Origin: Macrostomum hystrix
Taxonomy: Eukaryota; Platyhelminthes; Macrostomidae
Length of the DNA: 64,000 nt
Reading direction: 5' to 3'
Assembly: GCA_950097015.1 (NCBI GenBank)
Contig: CATNEN010000039.1
Span: forward strand, 2,802,001-2,866,000
Below the pieces are notes generated by a model. The model had not been told where the DNA came from, ran no database searches, and saw only the letters and a list, made by a program, of their open reading frames with translations. The number at the start of each line of letters is the position of its first letter. The first letter of the stretch is position 1. This document shows, piece after piece, positions 34,707-47,255 of the stretch. A program made the position numbers and the translations under genes.

Positions 34707-35330
34707 GTCTGCGCTGCCGAGAAAGGCTGTCGCTGATTTAGTCGGTTACCCGGAGCCAGCAACAAAACGGACACAAGCCGGCCGGCCAGAAACTGCGGGT
34801 CGGCCAAATTTCACGAAGGGGATCGGAGGCGGGGGGGCCGGGGAGTGGGGGGAGAGCGAGGGTTGGGATCGCTGGCCTGGGCGGTAGAGAGGAGAGCGCC
34901 AACCCCGCCTCCACCCTGAACTCCGCACTTCACTGCCCGGCGGTACAGTGCGCCGGCTTCCTCTCCCCTACAGAAGGGAAGAACGAGCGGACCTGGAGGG
35001 GTAGGGGGCTAGGGAAAATCAAACCAGAGATTAGTGTCCCAACCAACCCCTGCTAGTCTCTGCTGCTGCTGCTGCTGCTTCTAGGCGAGCTTTTCGCGTT
35101 CAAGATGGGATTGGCGAGGCTGTGAATGTCAACCGCGGGATCGGCCACCATCCCCTGGTCTGTCGGAATCTAAGTACTGAATCCTACCTTTATAGTACTT
35201 GAATACTCGTACTAACACGAAAATTACTGGGCCGGTTTCAAAGCCTGGATTTACGCTCGTTTCTGCTTGTTCATCGAGATTGCGAAATACGTTCCAGCAC
35301 CTACACTCACCTGTCTCATTCCCCTACTCA
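34707..35330. other. Intergenic upstream of AK1; nothing firm
   Basis: Includes a G-rich stretch (34829-34850) and a short CTG run (35058-35077). No exon or clear promoter element. Confidence 0.4.
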
Positions 35331-35332
35331 AT

Positions 35333-38300
35333 GAGAGAGTTATCACAACTCCCACTCCCTCACCTGTTAATTATCACAACTCCCACTCCCTCACGTGTTA
35401 GTTATCACAACTCTCACTTCCCTCACCTGTTAGTTATCACAACTCCCACTCCCTCACCTGTTAGTTATCACAACTCCCACTCCCTCACCTGTTAGTTATC
35501 ACAACTCCCACTTCCCTCACCTGTTAGTTATCACAACTCCCACTTCCCTCACGTGTTAGTTATCACAACTCCCACTTCCCTCACGTGTTAGTTATCACAA
35601 CTCCCACTCCCCTCACCTGTTAGTTATCACAACTCCCACTTCCCTCACGTGTTAGTTATCACAACTCCCACTCCCCTCACCTGTTAGTTATCACAACTCC
35701 CATTCCCTCACCTGTTAGCTATCACAACTCCCACTCCCTCACCTGTTAGTTATCACAACTCCCACTCCCCTCACGTGTTAGTTATCACAACTCCCACTTC
35801 CCTCACCTGTTTGTTATCACAACTCCCACTTCCCTCACCTGTTAGCTATCACAACTCCCACTCCCTCACCTATTAGTTATCACAACTCCCACTTCCCTCA
35901 CGTGTTAGTTATCACAACTCCCACTCCCCTCACCTGTTAGTTATCACAACTCCCACTTCCCTCACGTGTTAGTTATCACAACTCCCACTCCCCTCACCTA
36001 TTAGTTATCACAACTCCCACTCCCCTCACGTGTTAGTTATCACAACTCCCACTCCCCTCACCTGTTAGTTATCACAACTCCCACTCCCTCACCTGTTAGT
36101 TATCACAACTCCCACTTCCCTCACGTGTTAGTTATCACAACTCCCACTCCCCTCACCTGTTAGTTATCACAACTCCCACTCCCCTCACCTGTTAGTTATC
36201 ACAACTCCCACTCCCCTCACCTGTTAGTTATCACAACTCCCACTCCCTCACCTGTTAGTTATCACAACTCCCACTCCCCTCACCTATTAGTTATCACAAC
36301 TCCCACTCCCCTCACCTATTAGTTATCACAACTCCCACTTCCCTCACTTGTTAGTTATCACAACTCCCACTCCCCTCACCTATTAGTTATCACAATTCCC
36401 ACTCCCCTCACCTATTAGTTATCACAACTCCCACTCCCCTCACCTATTAGTTATCACAACTCCCACTCCCCTCACCTGTTAGTTATCACAACTCCCACTT
36501 CCCTCACGTGTTAGTTATCACAACTCCCACTCCCCTCACCTATTAGTTATCACAACTCCCACTCCCCTCACGTGTTAGTTATCACAACTCCCACTCCCCT
36601 CACTTGTTAGTTATCACAACTCCCACTCCCCTCACCTGTTAGTTATCACAACTCCCACTCCCCTCACCTATTAGTTATCACAACTCCCACTCCCTCACCT
36701 GTTAGTTATCACAACTCCCACTCCCCTCACCTGTTAGTTATCACAACTCCCACTCCCCTCACTTGTTAGTTATCACAACTCCCACTCCCCTCACTTGTTA
36801 GTTATCACAACTCCCACTCCCCTCACCTATTAGTTATCACAATTCCCACTCCCCTCACCTATTAGTTATCACAACTCCCACTCCCCTCACGTGTTAGTTA
36901 TCACAACTCCCACTCCCCTCACCTGTTAGTTATCACAACTCCCACTCCCCTCACCTATTAGTTATCACAACTCCCACTCCCCTCACCTGTTAGTTATCAC
37001 AACTCCCACTCCCCTCACGTGTTAGTTATCACAACTCCCACTCCCCTCACCTGTTAGTTATCACAACTCCCACTTCCCTCACCTGTTAGTTATCACAACT
37101 CCCACTCCCCTCACCTATTAGTTATCACAACTCCCACTCCCCTCACCTGTTAGTTATCACAACTCCCACTCCCCTCACCTATTAGTTATCACAACTCCCA
37201 CTCCCCTCACCTGTTAGTTATCACAACTCCCACTCCCCTCACCTATTAGTTATCACAACTCCCACTCCCCTCATCTGTTAGTTATCACAACTCCCACTTC
37301 CCTCACGTGTTAGTTATCACAACTCCCACTCCCCTCACCTGTTAGTTATCACAACTCCCACTTCCCTCACCTGTTAGCTATCACAACTCCCACTCCCCTC
37401 ACCTGTTAGTTATCACAACTCCCACTCCCCTCACCTGTTAGTTATCACAACTCCCACTCCCCTCACCTGTTAGTTATCACAACTCCCACTCCCTCACCTG
37501 TTAGTTATCACAACTCCCACTCCCCTAACCTATTAGTTATCACAACTCCCACTCCCCTCACCTATTAGTTATCACAACTCCCACTCCCCTCACCTATTAG
37601 TTATCACAACTCCCACTCCCCTCACGTGTTAGTTTTCACAACTCCCATTCCCTCACTTGTTAGTTATCACAACTCCCACTCCCCTCACTTGTTAGTAATC
37701 ACAACTCCCACTTCCCTCACCTGTTAGTTATCACAACTCCCACTCCCCTCACTTGTTAGTTATCACAACTCCCACTCCCCTCACCTGTTAGTTATCACAA
37801 CTCCCACTCCCCTCACGTGTTAGTTATCACAACTCCCACTCCCCTCACCTGTTAGTTATCACAACTCCCACTCCCCTCACCTATTAGTTATCACAACTCC
37901 CACTCCCCTCACCTGTTAGTTATCACAACTCCCACTCCCCTCACCTGTTAGTTATCACAACTCCCACTCCCCTCACCTATTAGTTATCACAACTCCCACT
38001 TCCCTCACCTGTTAGTTATCACAACTCCCACTCCCCTCACCTGTTAGTTATCACAACTCCCACTCCCCTCACGTGTTAGTTATCACAACTCCCACTCCCC
38101 TCACCTGTTAGTTATCACAACTCCCACTCCCCTCACCTATTAGTTATCACAACTCCCACTCCCCTCACCTGTTAGTTATCACAACTCCCACTCCCCTCAC
38201 CTGTTAGTTATCACAACTCCCACTCCCCTCACCTATTAGTTATCACAACTCCCACTTCCCTCACCTGTTAGTTATCACAACTCCCACTCCCCTCACCTGT

Positions 38301-38395
38301 TAGTTATCACAACTCCCACTCCCCTCACTTGTTAGTTATCACAACTCCCACTCCCCTCACCTGTTAGTTATCACAACTCCAACTCCCCTCATCTG
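35333..38395. repeat. 32-bp minisatellite, largest array after the 15-bp one
   Basis: About 95 copies of a 32-bp unit: TTATCACAACTCCCACT then CCCCTCACCTGTTAG. Variants are CCTATTAG, ACGTGTTAG and CTTCCC. Intergenic, between EPS8 and AK1. Units are highly uniform. There are no spacers between units, so it is not a CRISPR array. Confidence 0.97.
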
Positions 38396-38718
38396 TCAGC
38401 CATCCCATCTCCCACTCCCCTCATCTGTCAGCCATCCCATCTCCCACTCCCCTTACCTGTCAGCCATCCCATCTCCCACTCCCCTCACCTGCGAGCCATC
38501 CCATCTCCCACTCCCCTTACCTGTCAGCCATCCCATCTCCCACTCCCCTCACCTGCGAGCCATCCCATCTCCCACTCCCCTTACCTGTCAGCCATCCCAT
38601 CTCCCACTCCCCTCACCTGCGAGCCATCCCATTTCCCACTCCCCTCACCTGCGAGCCATCCCATCTCCCACTCCCCTTACCTGACAGCCATCCCATCTCC
38701 CACTCCGCTCACCTGTTA
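38396..38718. repeat. Diverged sub-array of the 32-bp repeat
   Basis: Ten copies of a 32-bp relative of the preceding unit: CCATCCCATCTCCCACTCC then CCTCACCTGCGAG (CTGTCAG variant). The switch at about 38390 is abrupt, showing separate homogenisation. Confidence 0.95.
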
Positions 38719-40255
38719 GCCAATGAAGATTTTAGATAATTAAAGTCATAAGACAAAAGTTCTCAAAAATCGTTTCCAAGGCGTTGTGAAAAATTGTGCC
38801 CTGCAACACAGGCCGAAAAATGTACGACATATGCTACTCGAAACAAAACAGCTGCAGCAAGTAGTATCGTATGATATCGTTTCAAAATATATTTCCGATA
38901 CGCAAGCCCGAGTCCGCTGGGAACAAAAAGCGGATAAAATAAACAAATAAACTAGCTCAAACAATGAGAGGCAGGAGGCTGAATACGCAATAGAAAACTA
39001 CCGTAGCAACAGGTAATAAAGGTTGGGAGGCAGTTTGGCTGTGAAAAAAATTCCAACACTTTACAATTTGGGTGGGGGAACAACAGCTAGGTTGTCAGGG
39101 GAAGACGAAGGAAACATCGCAGAGTTGCTCTGACTTAGAGATACGAGTCAAAAATAAGCTTTTAATGAGACTTTTTAAATAGTGTACTATATAAAAATAC
39201 TTAATCTCCGCATCAAAACCAAATATTTCTATACATATCGGCAAATGTATTACTGTGCTACTCTTTCAATCGTATCCATAGCAACAGAGTTGCTAATGTT
39301 GTTATTAAACAATTAGAAAAGTTAACCTAATGCATAATAAGATTAATTAAGGTTAATTAAATGTTAGTCACTAACGCAATACAAGGAGGCGGGTAGGTTA
39401 GGTTTATTTAAGAAATTTCACATCATATTTTGTGACGCACACCAATATACAGAACATATAACACAATTTGGAGAGAAAATTTAACAACAAAAACGGTTAC
39501 AACATGCTGATCGAATGTTTAATGTTTCATGGGACAAACCACCAAGGCAATGGTCTGCAGCCCCCTCTGCAGATCAAGTCCAGCCAATCATAGCTAAGAA
39601 ACAACAGCAACAGCAAGAATGGAAGCGCATTATCATTTCGTGCAATTAATGCGAAAAATCGCGAAATACGCTTTACACACTACTGACGCATGACAGTAGT
39701 GCTGCGAAAATCGCAGTTATAAAATTAGGACATGATATAAATAAATCGAATAGCAAAGATCCCCAATGAAAAATTGGCGTAAATAAAAATGAAGATTCCA
39801 TAAATGTGATATCGCAGGAGGAAGCCAGTATAGATTTGTGTATAGGTTAAATATAATCAGTAAAAAGACATTTCACAATGCACAGGTGAGTGAATGGGGA
39901 GTAGAGGCGCAGTAAATAGACTGAGACGAAAATCAAAATCAGCAATGAGCAAAACACATTGTGGAACAGTGCGCGCGAATGGTTAGCAGAGCTCTGCGGC
40001 ACCATTGGCCATCTGCTGAGCTCTCGGTGTGAGCACAGCTGGCTGAGTCTGCTCAGTGTAGGAATGCGACCAGGTAACATTGTGCGACGTTTTTTGGCTG
40101 TCAATTTGAGCATACTTCAATTAAAAACACAGAATGGTGAATATCCGGAATCATAGGCAAAGATCTATTTAAAATTCTTTGTACAAAAACTAGGCAATAA
40201 CTCTAATCCCAAGCAAAAGCGCGAATCCCAGATATCAAACAAATATAATCTCAGG
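38719..40255. other. AT-rich intergenic, nothing recognised
   Basis: About 1.5 kb of AT-rich sequence. The short open frames on either strand have no family resemblance or codon bias. A TATACATATCGGC motif at 39231 resembles the short dispersed motif in the MARVEL gene intron. Confidence 0.45.
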
Positions 40256-40261
40256 TCGGGG

Positions 40262-40405
40262 GTCGGTGGCAGAGCAACCAAGAGGTTAACGCCTTCGCCT
40301 CTCGCACCAAGGTCCCTGAGCTCGATTCCGTGGTGAGGCCACATTCATTTGGGGCACAGCCGCGGAGAGAAGGCTTGAAGGCTTGTCGTACAATTTACAC
40401 CCAGA
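40262..40405 (+). mobile_element. tRNA-derived SINE, family 1, copy 2 (3' truncated)
   Basis: The tRNA-like head shows GGTGGCAGAGCAACCAAGAG, then GGTTAACGCC, then GAGCTCGATTCCG (B box). The body reads CACATTCATTTGGGGCACAG as in copy 1. It breaks off after TTGTCGTACAATTTACACCC, where the AAATCCC-rich array begins. Confidence 0.8.
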
Positions 40406-40499
40406 ATCTAAAAAACCCGAAAGCCAAAGCTTTAAACTCTCCTAAACTAAAATATGTCTATATGTCTCCTAAAATATGTCTAAAAATATGTCTAAACTC

Positions 40500-40868
40500 C
40501 GAAATCCCAGGTCATAAACTCCAAAATCCCCAGATCCCATATCCGAAATCCCCAGATCCCAAACTCCGAAATCCTCAGAACCCAAACTCCGAAATTCCCA
40601 GATCTCAAACTCCAAAATCCCTAGATCCCAAACTCCAAAATCCCGACATCCCAAACTCCGAGATCCCCAGATCTCAAACTCCAAAATCCCCAGATCCTAA
40701 ACTCCAAAATCCCCAGATCCTAAACTCCGAGATCCCCAGATCCTAAACTCCAAAATCCCAGAACCCAAACTCCGAAATCCCCAGATTACAAACTCTGAAA
40801 TCCCCAGATTCCAAACTCCCAGATCTCAAACTCCAAAATCCCCAGATTCCAAACTCCCAGATCTTGCA
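40500..40868. repeat. ~22-bp degenerate minisatellite
   Basis: About 17 copies based on AAACTCCGAAATCCCCAGAT with CAAAATCC variants, lying just beyond the EPS8 stop codon. Confidence 0.9.
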
Positions 40869-40956
40869 TTCCGGATATTCACTAAGCAAACAGAATTCGA
40901 AGCAACAGGATCATGAAATCCTCTACATCCCAATGCATCCCAGATTCCACAAGCGG

Positions 40957-43900
40957 TCACAGCAGCCGCAGGATGGTGTAGGGCGCGTGCCCGACTTCCC
41001 CAACGCAGTTGCGCAGCTGCCACCAGTTGCGCGAGTCGTCCAGAACCTCCAGCAGTTCGCCACGCTGCACAGTCAACTCCTTGGCGTTGCGGCCAGCTTT
41101 GTCGTGCACTGCCTGCACCACCCGGTTGCCGCGGCTGGCGGCCTCGGCGCGCAGCCGCGCCTGCCGCTCGTCCCAGCTGGGGACGCTGCCGCCGTGGAAG
41201 CTTCGCCTGACCGGCTGGCTGGCGGGCGCGACGATGGTTGGCAGCTGCGGCTGCGGCGGAGCCAGCGGGGATCTGGGCGCCACCTGGGCTATCGGACGCT
41301 GCGGTTGCGAAGGCGGCGGCGGCTGCGGCTGGTGGGTTTTAGTGCCGTTCTGCTGGTACGGACTGTACTGCTGGGCCACCGTCACCGGGTTGATCTGCTC
41401 GGATTGTCAAAGCTTTAGCAAATATCTTATGCAAGGCGATGGGATGAAATCGGAGAATTTGGGATTGAAAATGGATTGTAAGGTGAGAATATGGGATGGA
41501 ATGGGAGATATATCACGGAATGGTAGATATGCAACGTAAGGGAAGAATACGGGATGGAAGGGAAGAATACGGGATGGAAGGGAAGAATACGGGATGGAAG
41601 GGAAGAATACGGGATGGAAGGGGAGATAGGGGATGGAAGGGGAGATAGGGGATGGAAGGGGAGATAGGGGATGGATGGGGAGATAGGGGATGGAAGGGGA
41701 GAATGTGGGGTAGAAGGGGAAACGTGGGATGGAAGGGGAGAGTTTGAAGGAATCACTCACCATGTCACTAACTCACTCTACTAATGGAAAGAGGACTAAT
41801 TCGGGTTATTGAAATCATGAAGGAGAACAGGATGTGGTTGGATGTGCTCACCACTTTGATGACAGGCCCTGGTGGGTCCCGCAGCTGAGTTTGGCGGGGT
41901 GCGGTTCCGCCGTTGGTGATGGCGGGCGACTTGCTGAGGCCCTGGCCGAGCAGCTCGGGCTCCAGTTCCGGCTGCCAGCCGTCGCGACCGAATCGAGGGC
42001 GAAAGGGCGGCACGTCCGGAGTCGGAGCCTGCTGCTGCTGCTGCTGCTGCTGCAGATCCAGCCACTGCTGCCGGGTGCTAGTCCAGGCCACGCCCAGGCT
42101 GTACCACAGCTCGCACTCGTTGGAGGTGAGACAGTGCTTGAGCAGGCCCACGGCCGCGGGGGTCAGCAGCGGCGACAGGACGCGGGACGGCAGGTCGTTG
42201 CCGATGCTCTGGACGACAACGTGAGAGATCAACAATGAGACTGGATAACTGGCAGGTGAGATCAATAATGAGACTGGAGAACTGGCAGGTGAGATCAACA
42301 ATGAGACTGGAGAACTGGCAGTCAACAATGAGACTGGGCAACTGGCATGTGAGATAAACGGAAAGACCCAGAACAGACAGGTGAGATAAACAGAAAGACC
42401 CCAGAACAGACAGGTGAGATAAACAGAAAGACCCCAGAACAGACAGGTGAGATAAACAGAAGGACCCCAGAACAGACAGGTGAGATAAACAGAAAGACCC
42501 CAGAACAGACAGGTGAGATAAACAGAAAGATCCCAGAACAGACAGGTGAGATAAACAGAAAGACCCCAGAAGAGACAGGTGAGATAAACAGAAAGACCCC
42601 AGAAGAGACAGGTGAGATAAACAATGCCAAACGCGGCAGCGCACGCACCTGCACAATGAGCCCCAGCGGCACGAACAGGCAGTGGACCAGTTCGGGCGCA
42701 TTTGGCTGATGAATTCGACCCTCCAGCCGGCCCAGCAGGTTCAGCGCCAGCTTCAGCTTCTTCAGAATGTCAACGAATTCCTCGTTGCCAGGCGGAGCCG
42801 TCGCCTGACGGGTGGAGCGCTGCGACCTGGGCGTGGCTGGCCGCTGCAGCTGCTGCTGCTGTTGCTGCTGAAGGCGAACTGCGAAGGCCTCAACTTCCTC
42901 TAGGCAGCGGTTTAGCACCTGCGATTTTGCAATTGATTGACTGACTCCACATTGTCTGGACACTTGACCTTCTTTGCCCAATCCACTCTACCAAAACCAC
43001 TCTACCCCCAAATACACTCTGCCTCTAGTCCACTCTACTCCAAATTCATTGTACCACAAATCCACTCCACCCTAACCCTAAGCCACCCGAATCCTAATCC
43101 ACTCTACCGGCATTAATCCACCCTACTTCCAATCCACTCTACCACTAATCCACTCTACCACTAATCCACTCTACCACTAATCCACTCTACCACTAATCCA
43201 CTCTACCACTAATCCACTCTACCACTAATCCACTCTACCACTAATCCACTCTACCACTAATCCACTCTACCACTAATCCACTCTACCACTAATCCACTCT
43301 ACCACTAATCCACTCTACCACTAATCCACTAACTCTACCTCTACCTCTGGGGGTTGTAGCCAAGTGGGTGTTGTGGGGATTGTAGCCAAGTGGGTGTTGT
43401 AGCCTAATGGGGATTGTAGCCAAGTGGGTGCTGTAGCCAAGTGGGTGCTGTAGCCAAGTGGGTGCTGTAGCCAAGTGGGTGCTGTAGCCAAGTGGGTGCT
43501 GTAGCCAAGTGGGTGCTGTAGCCAAGTGGGTGCTGTAGCCAAGTGGGTGCTGTAGCCAAGTGGGTGCTGTAGCCAAGTGGGTGCTGTAGCCAAGTGGGTG
43601 CTGTAGCCGAGTGGGTGCTGTAGCCGAGTGGGTGCTGTAGCCGAGTGGGTGCTGTAGCCGAGTGGGTGCTGTAGCCAAGTGGGTGCTGTAGCCAAGTGGG
43701 TGCTGTAGCCAAGTGGGTGCTGTAGCCGAGTGGGTGCTGTAGCCGAGTGGGTGCTGTAGCCAAGTGGGTGCTGTAGCCGAGTGGGTGCTGTAGCCGAGTG
43801 GGTGCTGTAGCCAAGTGGGTGCTGTAGCCAAGTGGGTGCTGTAGCCAAGTGGGTGCTGTAGCCGAGTGGGTGCTGTAGCCAAGTGGGTGCTGTAGCCAAG

Positions 43901-44940
43901 TGGGTGCTGTAGCCAAGTGGGTGCTGTAGCCAAGTGGGTGCTGTAGCCAAGTGGGTGCTGTAGCCAAGTGGGTGCTGTAGCCAAGTGGGTGCTGTAGCCA
44001 ACTGGGTGCTGTAGCCGAGTGGGTGCTGTAGCCGAGTGGGTGCTGTAGCATAATGGGGATTGTAGCTAAGTGGGTGCTGTAGCCAAGTGGGGGTTGTAGC
44101 CATGTGGTTTGAGCATCGGACTCACGAAGGTGGGGACTGGAACAATTTGTGTCCTAGGTAATTGAGCTGGGGTAATTGAGTGTTGGTGGTGACTGGCCCC
44201 CCCCCAGCCACCAGTCCATTGACGAAAAGCCGTACGCAGCCTTCAGATGCGGCTTCGCTGTCGGCTGCTCATCTGGCCCAATTGGGGCAGGTGTAATCAA
44301 TTATTATTATTATTACTCTACCCCCCATTCGAATCTACCCCTAACCACCTATCACTATCTAATCTGCATTGGCTACTAAAACCGACTTGCTGGATCGCAC
44401 AATCGGCCCCCTTACCTGCACCAGCAGTCCGGCATCGCCGGAGTCACCGCCGGCGCCACCGCCGGCCCCGCTGGCTCCAGCTGCGCCAGGCGCCGACGGC
44501 GCAATGAGCTGGTGCATCTCCTTGGCGAATTGACTGGCTGGCACAGCCGTGGGCAGCTGGAAGATGTGCATCTCCCAGGAGCCGCTATCCGACTGTACGC
44601 TGAACATCAGCAGGTTGTCCCGGCCGCCTTCGTAAGCCAACGGCTGGCGCAGCGACCGCAGTGGGAATTCCTCCATCAGCTGGCCGCTAGCCAAATCGAC
44701 AACCCGAAGGCCGCCGCCGTTGCCTAGCAACCGCAGCCGGCACTGGGTACCGCCGGCGCCGCCGCCGTTGGCCTCCATCTGGCGCAGCCGCTGAAGGCCT
44801 TCGTCCGGCGTCAGCTGACCGAAGCCCGAGGTCAGGCTGGCCAGGTGGCGCACCTGTACATCTCGAGGAGCGCCGCCGGACGATGAATACTGCTGCTGAT
44901 GCTGATTCTGCAGCTGCTGCTGTTGACGAACTGCAGCCAT
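40957..44940 (-). CDS. EPS8: EPS8-like adaptor (PTB + SH3) without C-terminal effector region
   Basis: Four exons, all introns phase 0: 44940-44416, 42918-42649, 42208-41852, 41394-40957. Product 529 aa. Residues about 25-150 are the EPS8 PTB domain (VRHLASLTSGFG, LRVVDLASGQLMEEFPLRSL, WEMHIFQLP). Residues 176-330 match the conserved EPS8 middle region: VLNRCLEEVEAFAVRLQ, NEEFVDILKKLKLALNLLG, APELVHCLFVPLGLIVQ, LTSNECELWYSLGVAW. Residues about 468-527 are the SH3 domain (KELTVQRGELLEVLDD, SRNWWQLRNCVGEVG, APYTILRLL), with the stop directly after. EPS8 proteins link receptor and Rac/Abi1 signalling to actin. Vertebrate EPS8 is over 800 aa and carries an actin capping/bundling effector domain after the SH3, which is missing here. 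Poly-Q tracts occur near residues 6-17, 194-200 and 318-325. An AG lies 6 nt before the ATG. Confidence 0.92.
41535..41748. repeat. 19-20-bp intronic minisatellite
   Basis: Two subtypes: GGAAGGGAAGAATACGGGAT (left) and GGAAGGGGAGATAGGGGAT (right), about 11 copies, in EPS8 intron 3. Confidence 0.92.
42218..42622. repeat. 33-bp intronic minisatellite with CAGGTGAG in each unit
   Basis: About 12 copies of a unit reading ACAGGTGAGATAAACAGAAA then GACCCCAGAACAG, with a diverged ~30-bp relative (CAATGAGACTGGAGAACTGG) at the left. It fills almost all of EPS8 intron 2. CAGGTGAG resembles a 5' splice site, but on the antisense strand. Confidence 0.93.
43115..43330. repeat. 16-bp intronic minisatellite
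   Basis: Thirteen near-identical copies of CTCTACCACTAATCCA in EPS8 intron 1; degenerate flanking copies start near 42985. Confidence 0.95.
43345..44105. repeat. 17-bp intronic minisatellite
   Basis: About 44 copies of GTGGGTGCTGTAGCCAA (CCGA variant), directly beside the unrelated 16-bp array in EPS8 intron 1. The outer units at both ends carry GTTGTAG or GATTGTAG and are more diverged than the core. Confidence 0.95.
44108..44325 (+). mobile_element. tRNA-derived SINE, family 2, copy 2 (5' degraded)
   Basis: Remains of the head (GAGCATCGGACTCACGAAGG), a rearranged middle with a polyC run, then the family 2 body (CTGTCGGCTGCTCATCTGGC) and an (ATT)n tail near 44300-44320. It is opposite in orientation to copies 1 and 3. 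EPS8 intron 1. Confidence 0.6.
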
Positions 44941-45124
44941 TCTGCCCTGATGTTAGATCGTTCTCGATAAGGGGGCCAAAGCCAGGTTAGCCTTGAGAGC
45001 GGCCCGCAACTGGGACAGGATTCGGCTGAAAGAATAAATGAACGGGATTTCACTGCGATTCGGGGATAAATTATCCCAGCCGGGGAGCAAGGCTTGGTTG
45101 AATCCTCCCGATCTCTTTTGCAAC

Positions 45125-45600
45125 AAGGAGAGACAGACGGTGAGAGTGGGACAGACGGTGAGAGTGGGACAGACGGTGAGAGTGGGACAGACGGTGAGAG
45201 TGGGAAGGAGTTTGTGATAGTGGACAGGCAGTGAGAGTGGGACAGGCAGTGAGAGTGGGACAGGCAGTGAGAGTGGGACAGGCAGTGAGAGTGGGACAGG
45301 CAGTGAGAGTGGGACAGGCAGTGAGAGTGGGACAGGCAGTGATAGTGGACAGACAGTGAGAGTGGGACAGGCAGTGAGAGTGGGACAGGCAGTGAGAGTG
45401 GGACAGGCAGTGAGAGTGGGACAGGCAGTGAGAGTGGGACAGGCAGTGAGAGTGGGACAGGCAGTGATAGTGGACAGACAGTGAGAGTGGGACAGGCAGT
45501 GAGAGTGGGACAGGCAGTGAGAGTGGGACAGGCAGTGAGAGTGGGACAGGCAGTGAGAGTGTGGAGAGAGTTAGTGAGAGTGGGACAGGCAGTGGGACAG
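45125..45600. repeat. 18-bp minisatellite (CAGTGAGAGTGGGACAGG)
   Basis: About 26 copies of CAGTGAGAGTGGGACAGG, with CGGTGAG copies at the left. A block ending CAGTGATAGTGGACAGA recurs near 45340 and 45465, a multi-unit duplication. Intergenic. Confidence 0.95.
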
Positions 45601-45604
45601 GCAG

Positions 45605-46515
45605 CATCTTTGACGTCTGTCGCAGAGTGCTATGAGATGCAAACTCACCCTGAAGTCCCGCTATGGATATAATTTATTGCAGAGCTGGAATTAATCTTAC
45701 TATTATTGTTTTCTATGCAGAAACAAGAAACAGGCGATGGACTAAAGCTGAGGCCGAATGAATAAATAAACACTTAATTTAAACAGTCCGAGGCCCTGCT
45801 AGCTAAATAAATGGCCAGAAAAACAAGGGGGAGAGATGGAGACAAAGCACAAAAAATGCAGTGATAATCTCCCAGCCATTCAGGGCTAGCAGAAGAATGT
45901 CAGCAATAGACAGAGAGAAAGAAACACAGAAAGCAAGGCACGGAGAGATGAATTAAAAGGCCAGTTTGACCGCGCCCTTGCAGCCTTCCGCCAAGAGGGC
46001 GGAAAGAATTCCTGAGAGAAAGGCTGAGAGGGTCTGCTGGTGAATAACAAATTCTTTTTCTAACACTCAAGCAATCCAAGCTGGGTTGACAAAAGGCGCG
46101 GCCTGTACGGCACAGGCTAAATTAGCAGGTAAAACAGGCCATTAAAGAGAGGCTGAGGGGGGAAGGAGTGTTCCAGAAAAGACACAGACGTCACAGCAGA
46201 AAGGCAGCGAGCATTGAGCAGAGAGCAAGCGACTGGCTGAGTTCTGCACAAACTGAGGCGGTGCTTGAGACCATTGTGAGCACAGAATTCAGGCCTGACT
46301 CAGGGGCGCTTATATTCGCGCATTCCAGTAGAACAGAGGAAGGCGAAAAGAAAAGCAAAAAGCTTATTTCTGAACTTGGCCAACAGGTGGGGCGGGCGAG
46401 GGAGGCGGTCTGAGAGAAGCGAGGCGAGACAATAAAGGAATAGGTGATAGGGCGAATGACGAACTGGAGCAAGGAGCAAAGGCTGCGGCCTCCAGGAAGA
46501 ACTGGGGGCGTGGGC
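45605..46515. other. Intergenic, nothing recognised
   Basis: Sequence between two arrays upstream of EPS8. Short open frames only, no coding bias. Confidence 0.4.
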
Positions 46516-46517
46516 GA

Positions 46518-47255
46518 GGGATAGCGATGGGGAGAAAGGAAGGCCGAAAGGGAGAAAGAAAGGGCGAAGGGGAGAAAGGGAGGCCGATGGGGAGAAAGGA
46601 AGGCCGATGGGGAGAAAGGGAGGCCGAAGGGGAGAAAGGGAGGCCGAAGGGGAGAAAGGGAGGCCTAAGGGGAGAAAGGAAGGGCGAAGGGGAGAAAGGA
46701 GGGGAGAAAGGGAGGCCGAAGGGGAGAAAGGGAGGGCGAAGAGGAAAAAGGAAGGGCGAAGCGAAGAAAGGGAGGGCTAAGGGGAGAAAGGAAGGCCGAA
46801 GGGGAGAAAGGGAGGCCGAAGGGGAGAAAGGGAGGCCGAAGGGGAGAAAGGAAGGCCGAAGGGGAGAAAGGGAGGCGGAAGGGGAGAAAGGGAGGCGGAA
46901 GGGGAGAAAGGGAGGCGGAAGGGGAGAAAGGGAGGCCGAAGGGGACAAAGGGAGGCCGAAGGGGAGAAAGGGAGGCCGAAGGGTAGAAAGGAAGGGCGAA
47001 GCGGAGAAAGGAAGGGCGAAGCGGAGAAAGGGATGGCGAAGCGGAGAAAGGGATGGCGAAGTGGAGAAAGGAAGGGCGAAGCGGAGAAAGGGAGGGCAAA
47101 GGGGAGAAAGGAAGGGCGAAGCGGAGAAAGGGATGGCGAAGCGGAGAAAGGGATGGCGAAGTGGAGAAAGGAAGGGCGAAGCGGAGAAAGGGAGGCCGAA
47201 GGGCAGAAAGGAAGGGCGAAGGGGAGAAAGACTGGGTGAAAAGGGAGAAGGGGAG
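46518..47255. repeat. 20-bp purine-rich minisatellite
   Basis: About 37 copies of GGAGAAAGGGAGGCCGAAGG with many G/C variants. The plus strand is almost all purine. Long open frames in several phases are artefacts. Intergenic. Confidence 0.95.

Noticed and set aside
35333-38718. Possible CRISPR-like regular 32-bp repeats
   Set aside because: Units abut directly with no unique spacers, and the genome is eukaryotic.
40262-40330. Functional tRNA gene
   Set aside because: A and B boxes are present but stems do not pair well and the body continues into a SINE; the same applies to the other SINE heads.
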